Assembly: GCA_031550535.1 (NCBI GenBank)
Contig: JAVBOM010000002.1
Location: forward strand, 183,481 to 247,480
DNA length: 64,000 bases
Direction of reading: 5' to 3'
From: Avichristensenella sp031550535
GTDB lineage: Bacteria; Bacillota; Clostridia; Christensenellales; Aristaeellaceae
Below are positions 34,797-42,786 of the stretch, one piece after another. A program made the translations under genes and the position numbers. The notes beneath the pieces were generated by a model. That model had not been told where the DNA came from and searched no databases. It saw nothing but the letters and a program-made list of their open reading frames with translations. Positions within the stretch are counted from its first letter, which is position 1; every line of letters begins with the position of its first letter.

Positions 34797-35698
34797 ACCG
34801 GGATATCGACAAGCCCGTCCGCGCGAATACCGCCAGGACGCGCCAATACCTGGGCTCCGCCATCGTGTTTGACACGGTTGTGATCCTCTGCACGCTGCTG
34901 TGCATCATCCCGGTCATCCACATCCTCGCGCTGTCGATGAGTGGGCGTACCGCCGTGCTCGCGCGCCGCGTGTCGCTGTGGCCGGTGGACTGGGACTTCA
35001 ACGCCTATGTCTCCGTTTTCACCGACAAAGCCATGCTGCGCGCGCTCTGGTACAGCGTGCTGCTGACGGCCGGGTACACGGTGTTCGCGATGATCGGCAG
35101 CATCCTGCTGGCGTATCCGCTCAGCCGCTCGTACCTGCCGGGGCGCAAGTGGCTGATGCTGCTGGTGCTGATCCCGATGTACTTCGCGGGCGGCATCATC
35201 CCGGAGTACCTGTGGATCAAGGACCTGAAGCTGATCGACAAGCCGCTGGCGCTCGTGCTGCCGATCCTGATCTCCTCCTACAACACGATCATCCTGCGTA
35301 ATTTTTTCGCCTCCATCCCCACATCCTTGGAGGAATCCGCGTTCCTGGACGGGTGCACGGACTTTGGCGTGCTGTTTCGTATCGTGCTGCCGCTGTCGAC
35401 CGCGTCCATCGCCACGATCAGCCTCTTCTACGCCGTCACGCGCTGGAACACGTTCGCGGATGTCCGCTACTACATCAACTCCACCAAGTATTACACGCTC
35501 CAGATGAAGCTATACCAGGTCGTGTTCAACTCCACGGACACGGAGGTGAACATGCTGGAGGGCGGGCGCAACGCCGTGCTGTCGGAAACGATCAAGTGCG
35601 CCGCCATCGTGTTCTCCACCGTCCCGATCATCATCGTCTACCCGTTCATTCAGAAGTACTTCGTCAGCGGCGTGATGATCGGCGCGGTGAAAGAATAG
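34790..35698 (+). CDS. Sugar ABC importer 2, YtcP-type permease
   Basis: The 302-residue permease pairs with the LplB-type partner upstream. Six membrane segments are visible (first: IVFDTVVILCTLLCIIPVIH). The coupling loop is EESAFLDGCTDFGVLFRIVLP and the C-terminus YPFIQKYFVSGVMIGAVKE is the family ending. A GGGGGAGG site lies within the end of the upstream gene, so translation is coupled. Its order permease-permease-binding protein matches importer 1. The neighbouring dehydrogenase and mannonate dehydratase suggest a uronate-containing oligosaccharide as cargo, which is inference. Confidence 0.93.
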   Translation: MVNRDIDKPVRANTARTRQYLGSAIVFDTVVILCTLLCIIPVIHILALSMSGRTAVLARRVSLWPVDWDFNAYVSVFTDKAMLRALWYSVLLTAGYTVFAMIGSILLAYPLSRSYLPGRKWLMLLVLIPMYFAGGIIPEYLWIKDLKLIDKPLALVLPILISSYNTIILRNFFASIPTSLEESAFLDGCTDFGVLFRIVLPLSTASIATISLFYAVTRWNTFADVRYYINSTKYYTLQMKLYQVVFNSTDTEVNMLEGGRNAVLSETIKCAAIVFSTVPIIIVYPFIQKYFVSGVMIGAVKE

Positions 35699-35740
35699 CC
35701 GTGCTGCCAAACCCACACTACAGACAAGGAGGGTCCAACG

Positions 35741-37273
35741 ATGAAAAAATTCCTGGCGCTGTTCCTGATGGTGTCCCTTGTCCTGTCCATGACGCCTGTC
35801 ATGGCGGAGAACGCCGATGTCTACCGCTTTGACCAGCAGGTCACGCTGCGCGTCAGCGTGTTCGACCGCGGCGCGACCGGCCAGACCCCCGTGGACAACA
35901 ACTACTGGACCGACTGGATTCAGAAAACCTTCGGCGACCCGCGCAACATCAAGATGGAGTGGGTCGTGATCCCACGCTCCGAAGAGGTGGACAAGCTGAA
36001 TGTGCTGATGGCCGCGGGCGAGGCGGGCGACATCAGCTTCACCTACACCGAGGGCGTCATCACCAACTTCGTGCAGCAGGGCGGCCTGGTGGAGTTGACC
36101 GACCTGATTGAGCAGTACGGCCCGAACCTGAAGGCGTACCTGGGCGAGGACCTGTTGAAGTACGGCCTGTTTGAGGGCGGCCAGTACGCCGTCCCGGCCA
36201 AGCGCGTGGTGCTGGCCACGCAGGGCATGTTCATCCGGGAGGACTGGCTGGACAAGCTCGGCATGCCGATGCCCACCACCAAGGAGGAGTTCTACAACTC
36301 CCTCGTCGCGTTCCGCGACCAGAACCCGGGCGGCGCGGAGAAGGTCATTCCCTACGCGATGAACTACGACCTGACGAGCCATAACATGCTGCGCCTGTCG
36401 TTCATCAAGAGCCTGGACGAAAAGACGCTGGCCACCGTGCCGGACCTGCTCTGGGACGGCTATGAGGACTATGTGCTGTTCCTGAACAAGCTGTACAACG
36501 AGGGTCTGATCTCGCCGGACTTCGCGCTGGACAACGCGGACCTGCTGTTCGGCGACGTGACCAGCGGCAAGGCGGGCGGCTATACCTACAACTATGACAA
36601 CCCGATCCGCGTCTCGCCGGGCATCCTGTCCGCCCTGCAGGCTCAGGAACCGGAAGCCAAGCTGTCCCCGCTGAACTGCTTTGAATCCGTTATCGACGGC
36701 AAGTATTACCACGAGTCCTACGCGCCCAACGGCATCTTCTGCTTCGTGCCGGTGTACGCGAAGCACCCCGAAGCGGCCGTGATGTACATGGATTGGCTGT
36801 GCCAGCTCGACACGCTGTACTTCCTGCAGAACGGCGAAGAGGGCGTGCATCACGTGTTGAACGAGGACGGCATTCCGATTCTGCAGGACGTGCAGGACGA
36901 GCGCAAGTTCAACTCCATGCAGAACATCGACTTCACGCTGCTCACCAACGGCCAGCAGTTCGCCGATCCCAGCATGCTGGTGAAGGCGCAGGCGCTCAGC
37001 TACCAGAGCTACGCGGACCTCTTTGAAGAGATGTACAACATCGCGATGGAAGATCTGGTCGTCACCAACTTCCACTGGGACCGCATTCTGCCATCCGACG
37101 CGCAGTACAACACCGCGCTGACCCAGTTCAGGCGCGAGGTGCTGACCAAATCCACCATGGCCAAGCCCGAGGACTGCCTGGACGTGTTCCATCAGCTTCG
37201 CGACCAGTACATGAAAGACGGCGGGCAAGCGGTCATGGACGAGAAGATCGCCGCCTGGGAAGCCACGCACTAA
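35741..37273 (+). CDS. Sugar ABC importer 2, extracellular solute-binding protein
   Basis: The 510-residue secreted protein starts with a signal peptide (MKKFLALFLMVSLVLSMTPV, cleavage near VMA-ENA) without a lipobox cysteine. The rest has the two-lobed family-1 binding-protein character (LNVLMAAGEAGDISFTY, MFIREDWLDKLGMPMPTT). An AAGGAGGG site precedes ATG 35741. It is last in the importer 2 operon and followed by an intrinsic terminator at 37306-37336. The ligand is not identifiable from sequence; the LipO/YtcQ-like size suggests oligosaccharides, not monosaccharides. Confidence 0.9.
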   Translation: MKKFLALFLMVSLVLSMTPVMAENADVYRFDQQVTLRVSVFDRGATGQTPVDNNYWTDWIQKTFGDPRNIKMEWVVIPRSEEVDKLNVLMAAGEAGDISFTYTEGVITNFVQQGGLVELTDLIEQYGPNLKAYLGEDLLKYGLFEGGQYAVPAKRVVLATQGMFIREDWLDKLGMPMPTTKEEFYNSLVAFRDQNPGGAEKVIPYAMNYDLTSHNMLRLSFIKSLDEKTLATVPDLLWDGYEDYVLFLNKLYNEGLISPDFALDNADLLFGDVTSGKAGGYTYNYDNPIRVSPGILSALQAQEPEAKLSPLNCFESVIDGKYYHESYAPNGIFCFVPVYAKHPEAAVMYMDWLCQLDTLYFLQNGEEGVHHVLNEDGIPILQDVQDERKFNSMQNIDFTLLTNGQQFADPSMLVKAQALSYQSYADLFEEMYNIAMEDLVVTNFHWDRILPSDAQYNTALTQFRREVLTKSTMAKPEDCLDVFHQLRDQYMKDGGQAVMDEKIAAWEATH

Positions 37274-37305
37274 GTAGCGATATACATCCATAGAGAACAA
37301 GACGG

Positions 37306-37336
37306 GGCGGCCGCCTTACGGGGTGGCCGCCTTTTT
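37306..37336 (+). terminator. Intrinsic terminator after importer 2
   Basis: GGCGGCC and GGCCGCC pair around a 12-nt loop, followed directly by TTTTT, 33 bp after the binding-protein stop. Confidence 0.85.
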
Positions 37337-37339
37337 CGG

Positions 37340-37398
37340 ACGGCGGCGCTGATTTGAAAAATCGGGCGCCATAAGGGGCTTCCGAAAGGAAGCCCTAC
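37340..37398. repeat. Family-A two-hairpin palindromic repeat
   Basis: The second stem reads GGGGCTTCC-GAAA-GGAAGCCC, changed on both arms compared with GGGATTTC/GAAATCCC copies. It lies between the terminator and the Gfo/Idh/MocA gene. Confidence 0.85.
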
Positions 37399-37420
37399 AT
37401 TGGAACGGAGGAACGCAGCT

Positions 37421-38578
37421 ATGATTCGTGTCGCCATTGTCGGCACCGGCAACATCTCCCGCGCGCACATCCAGGGGTATCTCGCCTTTCCGGACCGCTG
37501 CCGGATCGTCGCCCTGTGCGACATCATCCCGGAAAAGGCGCACGCCAAGGCGAAGGAGTACGCGCTGGACGCCGAGGTGTACGACAACCACACCGCGCTG
37601 CTCAAGCGCACGGACATTGACCTGGTGGATGTCTGCACGCCGCCGTACGTGCACGCGCAGATCGCCATAGACGCCATGGAAGCCGGGTGCAACGCGCTGG
37701 TGGAAAAGCCGATGGCCGCCTCGCTCCAGGAATGCGACCGCATGATCTGGACGGCGGAGCGCACCGGCAGGGTGCTCTCGTCCATCGCGCAGAACCGGTT
37801 CCGGCCGCCCATCGCGAATCTTAAGGCGCTGCTGGACAGCGGCATCGCCGGCCCGGTGAAGCACTGCCAGGTGGATTCACACTGGTGGCGCGGGCACTGC
37901 TACTACGACCTGTGGTGGCGCGGGCTGTGGAGCAAGGAGGGGGGCGGCTGCACGCTGAACCACGCCGTGCACCACATCGACATGCTGGGCTGGATGATGG
38001 GATACCCGGAGACGGTCACGGCCGTGATGGCCAACGTATCCCACGACAACGCCGAGGTGGAGGACCTGAGCGTGGCGATCATGCGCTACCCGGGCGCGCT
38101 GGCGACGGTCACCAGCAGCGTGGTGCACCACGCTGAGGAGCAGCAGGTCGTGTTCCAGTGCGAGAAGGCGCGTATCTCCGCGCCGCTGCGGGCGTACGCC
38201 AGCACTTCCAAAACGAACGGGTTTCCCGAGCGGAACGAGGCGCTGGAGAAGGAAATCGAGGACTTCTGCGCGAAATTACCCGCCATGCCGCACGAGGGGC
38301 ACACGGGCCAGATCGGCGATGTGCTGGACGCACTCGAAACGGGCCGCGCGCCCGCGATCACGGCGCAGGACGGCCGCCGCACGATCGAACTGATCACCGC
38401 GATCTACAAATCCGGCGCGACCGGGCAGACCGTCACGCTCCCCACGGCCAAGGACGACCCGTTCTACACGGTGGCGGGCATTCTCGCGAACGTGCCCCGC
38501 TTCTACGAGAAAACCGCCTCGCTGACGGGCCTGGGCGACGAGAACATCACCCTGGGTGGCGATTACACAAAGCGGTAG
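37421..38578 (+). CDS. Gfo/Idh/MocA-family oxidoreductase
   Basis: This 385-residue NAD(P)-dependent sugar or inositol dehydrogenase-like enzyme has an N-terminal Rossmann fold (VAIVGTGNISRAHIQGY, GxGxxxxxH type), the EKPMA motif (about residue 90) that carries the family lysine, and a C-terminal alpha/beta domain with NHAVHHIDMLGWMMG. It would oxidise or reduce a sugar or sugar acid in the cytoplasm. GGAGG lies 9 bp before ATG 37421. The mannonate dehydratase gene follows 69 bp later, which fits a uronate-related pathway. Its TAG stop is the first triplet of a family-A repeat. Confidence 0.93.
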   Translation: MIRVAIVGTGNISRAHIQGYLAFPDRCRIVALCDIIPEKAHAKAKEYALDAEVYDNHTALLKRTDIDLVDVCTPPYVHAQIAIDAMEAGCNALVEKPMAASLQECDRMIWTAERTGRVLSSIAQNRFRPPIANLKALLDSGIAGPVKHCQVDSHWWRGHCYYDLWWRGLWSKEGGGCTLNHAVHHIDMLGWMMGYPETVTAVMANVSHDNAEVEDLSVAIMRYPGALATVTSSVVHHAEEQQVVFQCEKARISAPLRAYASTSKTNGFPERNEALEKEIEDFCAKLPAMPHEGHTGQIGDVLDALETGRAPAITAQDGRRTIELITAIYKSGATGQTVTLPTAKDDPFYTVAGILANVPRFYEKTASLTGLGDENITLGGDYTKR

Positions 38579-38640
38579 GGATTTCTTGCGAAATCCCCTT
38601 ATGGCGCCCGATTCTCCGAATCAGCGCCGCCGCCATAGGA
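38576..38640. repeat. Family-A two-hairpin palindromic repeat
   Basis: Consensus copy TAGGGATTTCTTGCGAAATC and GATTCTCCGAATC hairpin. Its left edge forms the stop codon of the dehydrogenase gene and its right edge reaches the ribosome site of uxuA. Confidence 0.9.
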
Positions 38641-38647
38641 GAGCACG

Positions 38648-39715
38648 ATGAAGATGATTCTGCGCTGGTTCCCTGGCGGGGACGATAGCGTCAAGCTCTG
38701 GCAGATCCGGCAGATTCCGCTGGTGACGGGGGTCGCCACCTGCCTGCCGGATGTGGCGGTGGGCGAGGTGTGGCCGCTGGAGCGGCTTGAAGCGCTGCGG
38801 GACGAGGTGCGTTCCACCGGGCTGGCGCTGGAAGTGATCGAGAGCGTCAACATCCACGAGGACATTAAAAAGGGGCTGCCCACGCGCGACCGGTACATCG
38901 ACACGTACATCGGGACGCTTAAAAACCTGGCGGCCATCGGCGTGAAGTGCCTGTGCTATAACTTCATGCCGGTGCTGGACTGGGCGCGCAGCGACCTGGC
39001 GTTTGAGTTGCCCGACGGCAGCACAGTGCTCAGCTACCGGCACGCGCAGGTGCTGGACATGAACCCGGGCAAGATGGCGAAGGCGATGCAAGCCAAGGCG
39101 CGCGGGTATTCGCTGCCCGGGTGGGAGCCGGAACGGCTGAGCGCCATGCAGGCCGACATCGCGTTCTACCAGGGCATGGCGCAGGACGCGTACTGGGAAA
39201 ACATGCGGTACTTTCTGGACGCTATCGTGCCCTGGGCCGAGCGGCTGGACATCCGCCTCGCCATCCACCCGGACGATCCGCCGTGGCCGCTGTACGGCTT
39301 GCCCAAGGTCATCACGTCGGCGGAGAACATCCGGCGTTTCCTGGCGCTGAATGACAGCCCGACCTGCGGCATCACGCTGTGCACCGGCAGCCTGGGCGCC
39401 AGCCCGGATAACGACATCCCCGCCATCGCCCGCGAGTTCGGCGTACAGGGCAGAATCCACTTTGCCCACATCCGCAACATCCGGCGCGTGAGCGATACGG
39501 ATTTTGACGAGGCGGCGCACCCGAGCGCGTGCGGCAACCTGGACCTGTACGAGATTGCGCGCGCGCTGCATGACACGGGCTTTGACGGCTATGTGCGCCC
39601 TGACCACGGGCGGATGATCTGGGGGGAACAGGCGCGGCCCGGCTACGGGCTGTACGACCGCGCGCTGGGCGCGATGTACCTGCAGGGGCTGTTTGAGGCG
39701 CTGGAAAAGAGGTAA
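38648..39715 (+). CDS. uxuA: Mannonate dehydratase
   Basis: The 355-residue product resembles UxuA, which converts D-mannonate to 2-keto-3-deoxygluconate in glucuronate breakdown. Evidence includes MKMILRWFPGGDDSVKLWQIRQIP at the start, CYNFMPVLDWARSDL (about residue 100), LAIHPDDPPWPLYGLPK (about 203) and GYVRPDHGRMIW with metal-binding His/Asp candidates. The length is near the usual 350-390. ATG 38648 follows a family-A repeat ending ATAGGAG. Partner genes uxuB and kdgK are absent; the Gfo/Idh/MocA enzyme upstream may fill the reductase step. The TAA stop is formed at the edge of another family-A copy. Confidence 0.92.
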   Translation: MKMILRWFPGGDDSVKLWQIRQIPLVTGVATCLPDVAVGEVWPLERLEALRDEVRSTGLALEVIESVNIHEDIKKGLPTRDRYIDTYIGTLKNLAAIGVKCLCYNFMPVLDWARSDLAFELPDGSTVLSYRHAQVLDMNPGKMAKAMQAKARGYSLPGWEPERLSAMQADIAFYQGMAQDAYWENMRYFLDAIVPWAERLDIRLAIHPDDPPWPLYGLPKVITSAENIRRFLALNDSPTCGITLCTGSLGASPDNDIPAIAREFGVQGRIHFAHIRNIRRVSDTDFDEAAHPSACGNLDLYEIARALHDTGFDGYVRPDHGRMIWGEQARPGYGLYDRALGAMYLQGLFEALEKR

Positions 39716-39801
39716 GGGTTCCTGACGGAAGCCTTACCTCGACGGTGGCGCGGATTCAAAGAATCGGGTTCATAAGGGGATTCCACCAGGAATCCCTTCC
39801 T
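39713..39801. repeat. One and a half family-A repeats
   Basis: A lone first hairpin (TAAGGGTTCC-TGAC-GGAAGCCTTA) starting at the uxuA stop codon is followed by a full reverse copy (GGATTCAAAGAATC and GGGATTCCACCAGGAATCCC). The rest of 39802-40009 is AT-richer without a gene. Confidence 0.75.
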
Positions 39802-40009
39802 CATTTGTGCGCGATACGAAGCGGGCGGTATCGCCGCCGCGCGCAGGCGATGATTGTCAGCAACCGCTGTCCATGGCAAATAGAGCGCGCGCGATCAGCG
39901 GCGAAGTGCGTCCCTGTCATAGACGTGCGAAGCGGTACGTATATACCCGCTAGTTGTTGGCATAAACACGCGGTTTCCAATAGAAAAGCCGCAAAAGGGG
40001 AATAATTGG

Positions 40010-40037
40010 TTGACAAAAGCGAAGAATGTGCTATGCT
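40010..40037 (+). promoter_or_regulatory. Sigma-A-like promoter for coiled-coil protein gene
   Basis: TTGACA, 16-bp spacer, TATGCT, ending 33 bp before ATG 40071 in an AT-rich stretch. Confidence 0.7.
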
Positions 40038-40070
40038 TAGAAAAATTAAACGGAAAGGGTGATTCATTCA

Positions 40071-40475
40071 ATGCCCCGTGGTAAGAAAGCAGCACCAGCG
40101 AAGCCCCCTGTTGTGGTGAAAGAGACAAAGACGCGCAAGCAACGCACAACGGACCCTGATGAGCGGATTGCGCTTGTAGATAAGCGCATTGACGAGTTGG
40201 AGAAAACCATTGCCGACCGCAGAGCCCTCATTGCGAAAACGGAAACAGTGCTCGACCAGCGGCGTGATGCGCTCGTCAAAACGGAAGAGATGCTTGCTTC
40301 CGCGCAAGCGAAGAAGCAGCGTATTGTCGGCAGCAAGGAAGCCGGCAGCATCAAGGCGTACAATAGACAGGTGAAGGCCACGGAGAAGGCAAAAGTGAGC
40401 GAGCTGATGGAAATGCTGAAAGCATCCGGCAAGTCGCTGGACGATGTGCTGGCCGTGCTGAAGGACGAAGAGTAG
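40071..40475 (+). CDS. Small charged coiled-coil protein of unknown function
   Basis: This 134-residue protein is lysine- and glutamate-rich. A basic N-terminus (PRGKKAAPAKPP, TKTRKQRTT) is followed by a long heptad-like helix from about residue 38 (IALVDKRIDELEKTIADRR to about 95) and a helical tail (LMEMLKASGKSLDDVLAVLK). Similar small proteins with a C-terminal helix resembling H-NS-like domains occur in Clostridia, so nucleic-acid binding is a possible role, weakly supported. Codons are less GC-rich than in neighbouring genes. ATG 40071 has AAAGGG upstream. It is flanked by its own promoter and terminator, so it is a stand-alone unit. Confidence 0.75.
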   Translation: MPRGKKAAPAKPPVVVKETKTRKQRTTDPDERIALVDKRIDELEKTIADRRALIAKTETVLDQRRDALVKTEEMLASAQAKKQRIVGSKEAGSIKAYNRQVKATEKAKVSELMEMLKASGKSLDDVLAVLKDEE

Positions 40476-40502
40476 GCTTTCGATAGCCGCTGTTTTGTGC
40501 GG

Positions 40503-40532
40503 AAAGGGCGTCCCTGCGGACCGCCCTTTTTT
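40503..40532 (+). terminator. Intrinsic terminator
   Basis: AAAGGGCGTCC and GGACCGCCC pair around CTGC and run into TTTTTT, 28 bp after the coiled-coil gene. Confidence 0.8.
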
Positions 40533-40552
40533 GCGTGCGCAGATGAAAGGCA

Positions 40553-40588
40553 GGGATTTCTTGCGAAATCCCTCTAACCGGCGGCATG
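40553..40588. repeat. Partial family-A repeat
   Basis: The GGGATTTCTTGCGAAATCCC hairpin is present; the second half is reduced to CCGGCGG, fused to the start of the next reading frame. Confidence 0.65.
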
Positions 40589-41251
40589 TCGGAGGAGGCA
40601 TACCGCGCGGCATCCGATCAGATCGTCTTTTGGCAGATGAAATGCTGCGCGCACGAGCGCATGCATTGCCGGGATGAGCGCGTCGACAACTGGCCCGCCG
40701 TCCGACTGTTCCAGCAAACGATGCGGCGGATCGGCGAGGCGTGCTTCCCGGTGTTGCTGCCGTCCGTTCCGAATGAAAACGGCGGAACCGTCGGCGCGGA
40801 ACGCGCGGAGGCGGCGCTTGGGGAGCTCGCGCTGCTCAGGGCCCGTGTATGCGAAATGGAGGAGGCGTTCCTGGCCGATTCCGACACGGGCGCGGCAATA
40901 TACGCGTACATTGCCGCGTATGATGGCGGATTCGCGTTCTTCGGAAAGGAAAAGCGGACCGTCGGCATCGATCGGAAGGCGTTCTTTGTCCGGGATGACC
41001 GGACGGGCCAGGAGCTTTTCCGGGCCAAGAAATTCCGGCAAACGCGCGTGATACAGGGAGAAAAGCAGCATTTTGCCCTGTCCAGCGGCATGCGGCGCAT
41101 CCGCCTTTCCGGGCCGATCGCGGAGGAGCGCCACACGCGGATGGAGGTTGTCACGCGCGCGCTGACGCCGGACGACATCCACGCGATCGCCCCGCTGGAG
41201 GCGTTGTTTCGCGCGTCCATCGAAACCGGCAACCCGGTGTGGTGGTCTTAG
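40586..41251 (+). CDS. Hypothetical protein
   Basis: I do not recognise this 221-residue protein. It is soluble, without a signal peptide or membrane segment. The N-terminal part is helical and cysteine/histidine-containing (WQMKCCAHERMHCRDERVDNW); the middle contains GGFAFFGKEKRTVGIDRKAFFV, suggesting a beta-hairpin-rich domain. The frame shows GC-rich third positions consistent with real coding. The start is uncertain: ATG 40586 lies at the edge of a partial repeat with no clear ribosome site; ATG 40637 is an alternative. A family-A repeat follows it. Confidence 0.6.
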   Translation: MSEEAYRAASDQIVFWQMKCCAHERMHCRDERVDNWPAVRLFQQTMRRIGEACFPVLLPSVPNENGGTVGAERAEAALGELALLRARVCEMEEAFLADSDTGAAIYAYIAAYDGGFAFFGKEKRTVGIDRKAFFVRDDRTGQELFRAKKFRQTRVIQGEKQHFALSSGMRRIRLSGPIAEERHTRMEVVTRALTPDDIHAIAPLEALFRASIETGNPVWWS

Positions 41252-41298
41252 CACGCCCCCGCATGCCGCAAAAACGGCGCGCGGTCCGTTGTATCAAA

Positions 41299-41358
41299 GG
41301 CAGGGATTCCTGGCGGAATCCCCTTTTGGCGCCTGATTTTTCAAATCAGCGCCGCCAC
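41299..41358. repeat. Family-A two-hairpin palindromic repeat
   Basis: GGGATTCCTGGCGGAATCCC and GGCGCCTGATTT/AAATCAGCGCC: both stems perfect. It lies immediately before the ribosome site of the ArsR-type gene. Confidence 0.9.
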
Positions 41359-41374
41359 AGAGGAGGGGAACGGC

Positions 41375-42325
41375 GTGGCGGGAAAAAAGGAGACCGGCTA
41401 TCTGGTGCTCAGCATTGAACAGCCGGATGATCTGTGCCGCGTGGCGCGCGCGCTTTCATCGCCCAAGCGGGTGGAAATTCTGCGCTTGCTGGGTGAGCAC
41501 AACATCCTGAACGTCGGGGAGATCGCCGCGGCCATCGACCTGCCGGTGTCGTCGACGGCGGTGCACATTGTGACGCTGGAGGAAGCCGGACTGATCGCCA
41601 CGGAGAAACAGCCGAGCCTGCGCGGCGCGGTCAAGATGTGCACACGCCAGAAGCACGAGATCGTCTTTCATTTGAATGAATCGGCCGAGCCCATGCCGCG
41701 CGTGCTTGCGCAGCAGCTCCCGCTCGGCGCGTACAGCGCGGCCAGCGGCATCGCGGCGTCGTGCGGGCTCGCGTCGCGTAGCGCGCCCATCGGCGCGTAT
41801 AACAACCCGCGCAGCTTTCATCTGCCCGAGCGGCTCAACGCGGAAATCGTCTGGTTCCACCGCGGCTACCTGGAGTACGCGTTCTCCCTGCTCGCCATGG
41901 ACGAGATCGACATCCACTGGCTGGAGGTCTCGTTTGAGGTGTGTTCTCAGGCGCCCATGCGGAAGGCGGAATGGCGCAGCGATGTGCGCGTGCACGTCAA
42001 CGGCGCGGCGCTGGGCACATGCGCCTGCACGTGCGACAGCCAGGGGCGGCGCGGCATGCTCAATCCCGTCTGGTGGCCCGATGTCGCCACCCAGCACGGC
42101 CAGCTTCAGACCTGGCGCGTCGATGGCGCGGGGACCTATCTGAACGGCGCGAAAATCGGCGGCGCGCGCCTGCCCGACCTGTGCCTCGCGGAGCGCGACG
42201 CCATTGCCGTGCGCATCGAAGCGCCGGACGACGACGGCACGCAGCCCGGCATCAACCTTTTCGGCAATCAGTTTGGCGACTACAACCAGGGCGTGACGCT
42301 GCAGGTCGGCTACAGCATCCGGTAA
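41375..42325 (+). CDS. ArsR-type regulator with large C-terminal domain
   Basis: This 316-residue protein opens with an ArsR-like winged helix (residues about 15-95: VARALSSPKRVEILRLLGEHN, AAAIDLPVSSTAVHIVTLEEAGL). It continues with an unrecognised domain of about 200 residues rich in aromatic and beta-forming stretches (LEVSFEVCSQAPM, VHVNGAALGTCACTC, NPVWWPDVATQHGQ), which may sense a ligand. Classical ArsR proteins are about 100 residues, so this is an extended form. GTG 41375 has AGAGGAGGGG upstream. It lies upstream of importer 3 on the same strand and probably regulates it; metal-binding cysteines of the arsenic type are not evident in the DNA-binding part. Confidence 0.8.
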   Translation: MAGKKETGYLVLSIEQPDDLCRVARALSSPKRVEILRLLGEHNILNVGEIAAAIDLPVSSTAVHIVTLEEAGLIATEKQPSLRGAVKMCTRQKHEIVFHLNESAEPMPRVLAQQLPLGAYSAASGIAASCGLASRSAPIGAYNNPRSFHLPERLNAEIVWFHRGYLEYAFSLLAMDEIDIHWLEVSFEVCSQAPMRKAEWRSDVRVHVNGAALGTCACTCDSQGRRGMLNPVWWPDVATQHGQLQTWRVDGAGTYLNGAKIGGARLPDLCLAERDAIAVRIEAPDDDGTQPGINLFGNQFGDYNQGVTLQVGYSIR

Positions 42326-42329
42326 GCGC

Positions 42330-42537
42330 CACAAGGGAACCCCTACCTCAATAGCGGTGCGAATTCGGAGAATCGGGCGTCATATAGGGATTCCGCCAGG
42401 AATCCCTACCTCGATGACGGCGCTGATTTGAAAAATCAGGCGTCATAAGGGGATTCTGCCAGGAACCCCTACCTCGATGACGGCGCTGATTTGAAAAATC
42501 GGGCGTCATATAGGGATTCCGCTAGGAATCCCTACCT
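42330..42537. repeat. Tandem array of three family-A repeats
   Basis: Units at about 42353-42410, 42416-42472 and 42478-42535 (period about 62 bp), plus a partial one at the left edge. Hairpin arms vary by paired changes (GGGATTCC/GGAATCCC, GATTCGGAGAATC against GATTTGAAAAATC). It fills most of the gap 42326-42598. Confidence 0.9.
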
Positions 42538-42598
42538 CTTTTCCTTTTTTGTCGCTACTCTGCTGTTAATTACAAAAAAACTGGAATAACAAAACCCA

Positions 42599-42627
42599 TT
42601 GACACGCATATACAGCGATGTTACAAT
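42599..42627 (+). promoter_or_regulatory. Consensus sigma-A promoter for importer 3 operon
   Basis: TTGACA, 17-bp spacer, TACAAT. It leaves a leader of about 150 nt before the GNAT gene at 42787. Confidence 0.85.
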
Positions 42628-42786
42628 AATTGCGAACGAAATTAAACCATACTGCTAATGTGTGGAAGCGGATTTTATGGCGCTCAGGGGTTTTCGCGGA
42701 ATTATTACAAATAATTTGGAAAACTGGGCGCAAGCGTTTTGGAGGCGGCCGGGATATCTGCCGTCATCGTGGAAGGAGGATGCCGC

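Noticed and set aside
42330..42537. Tandem repeats as a possible CRISPR array
   Set aside because: Units are directly adjacent palindromes without unique spacers, and no cas genes are present.
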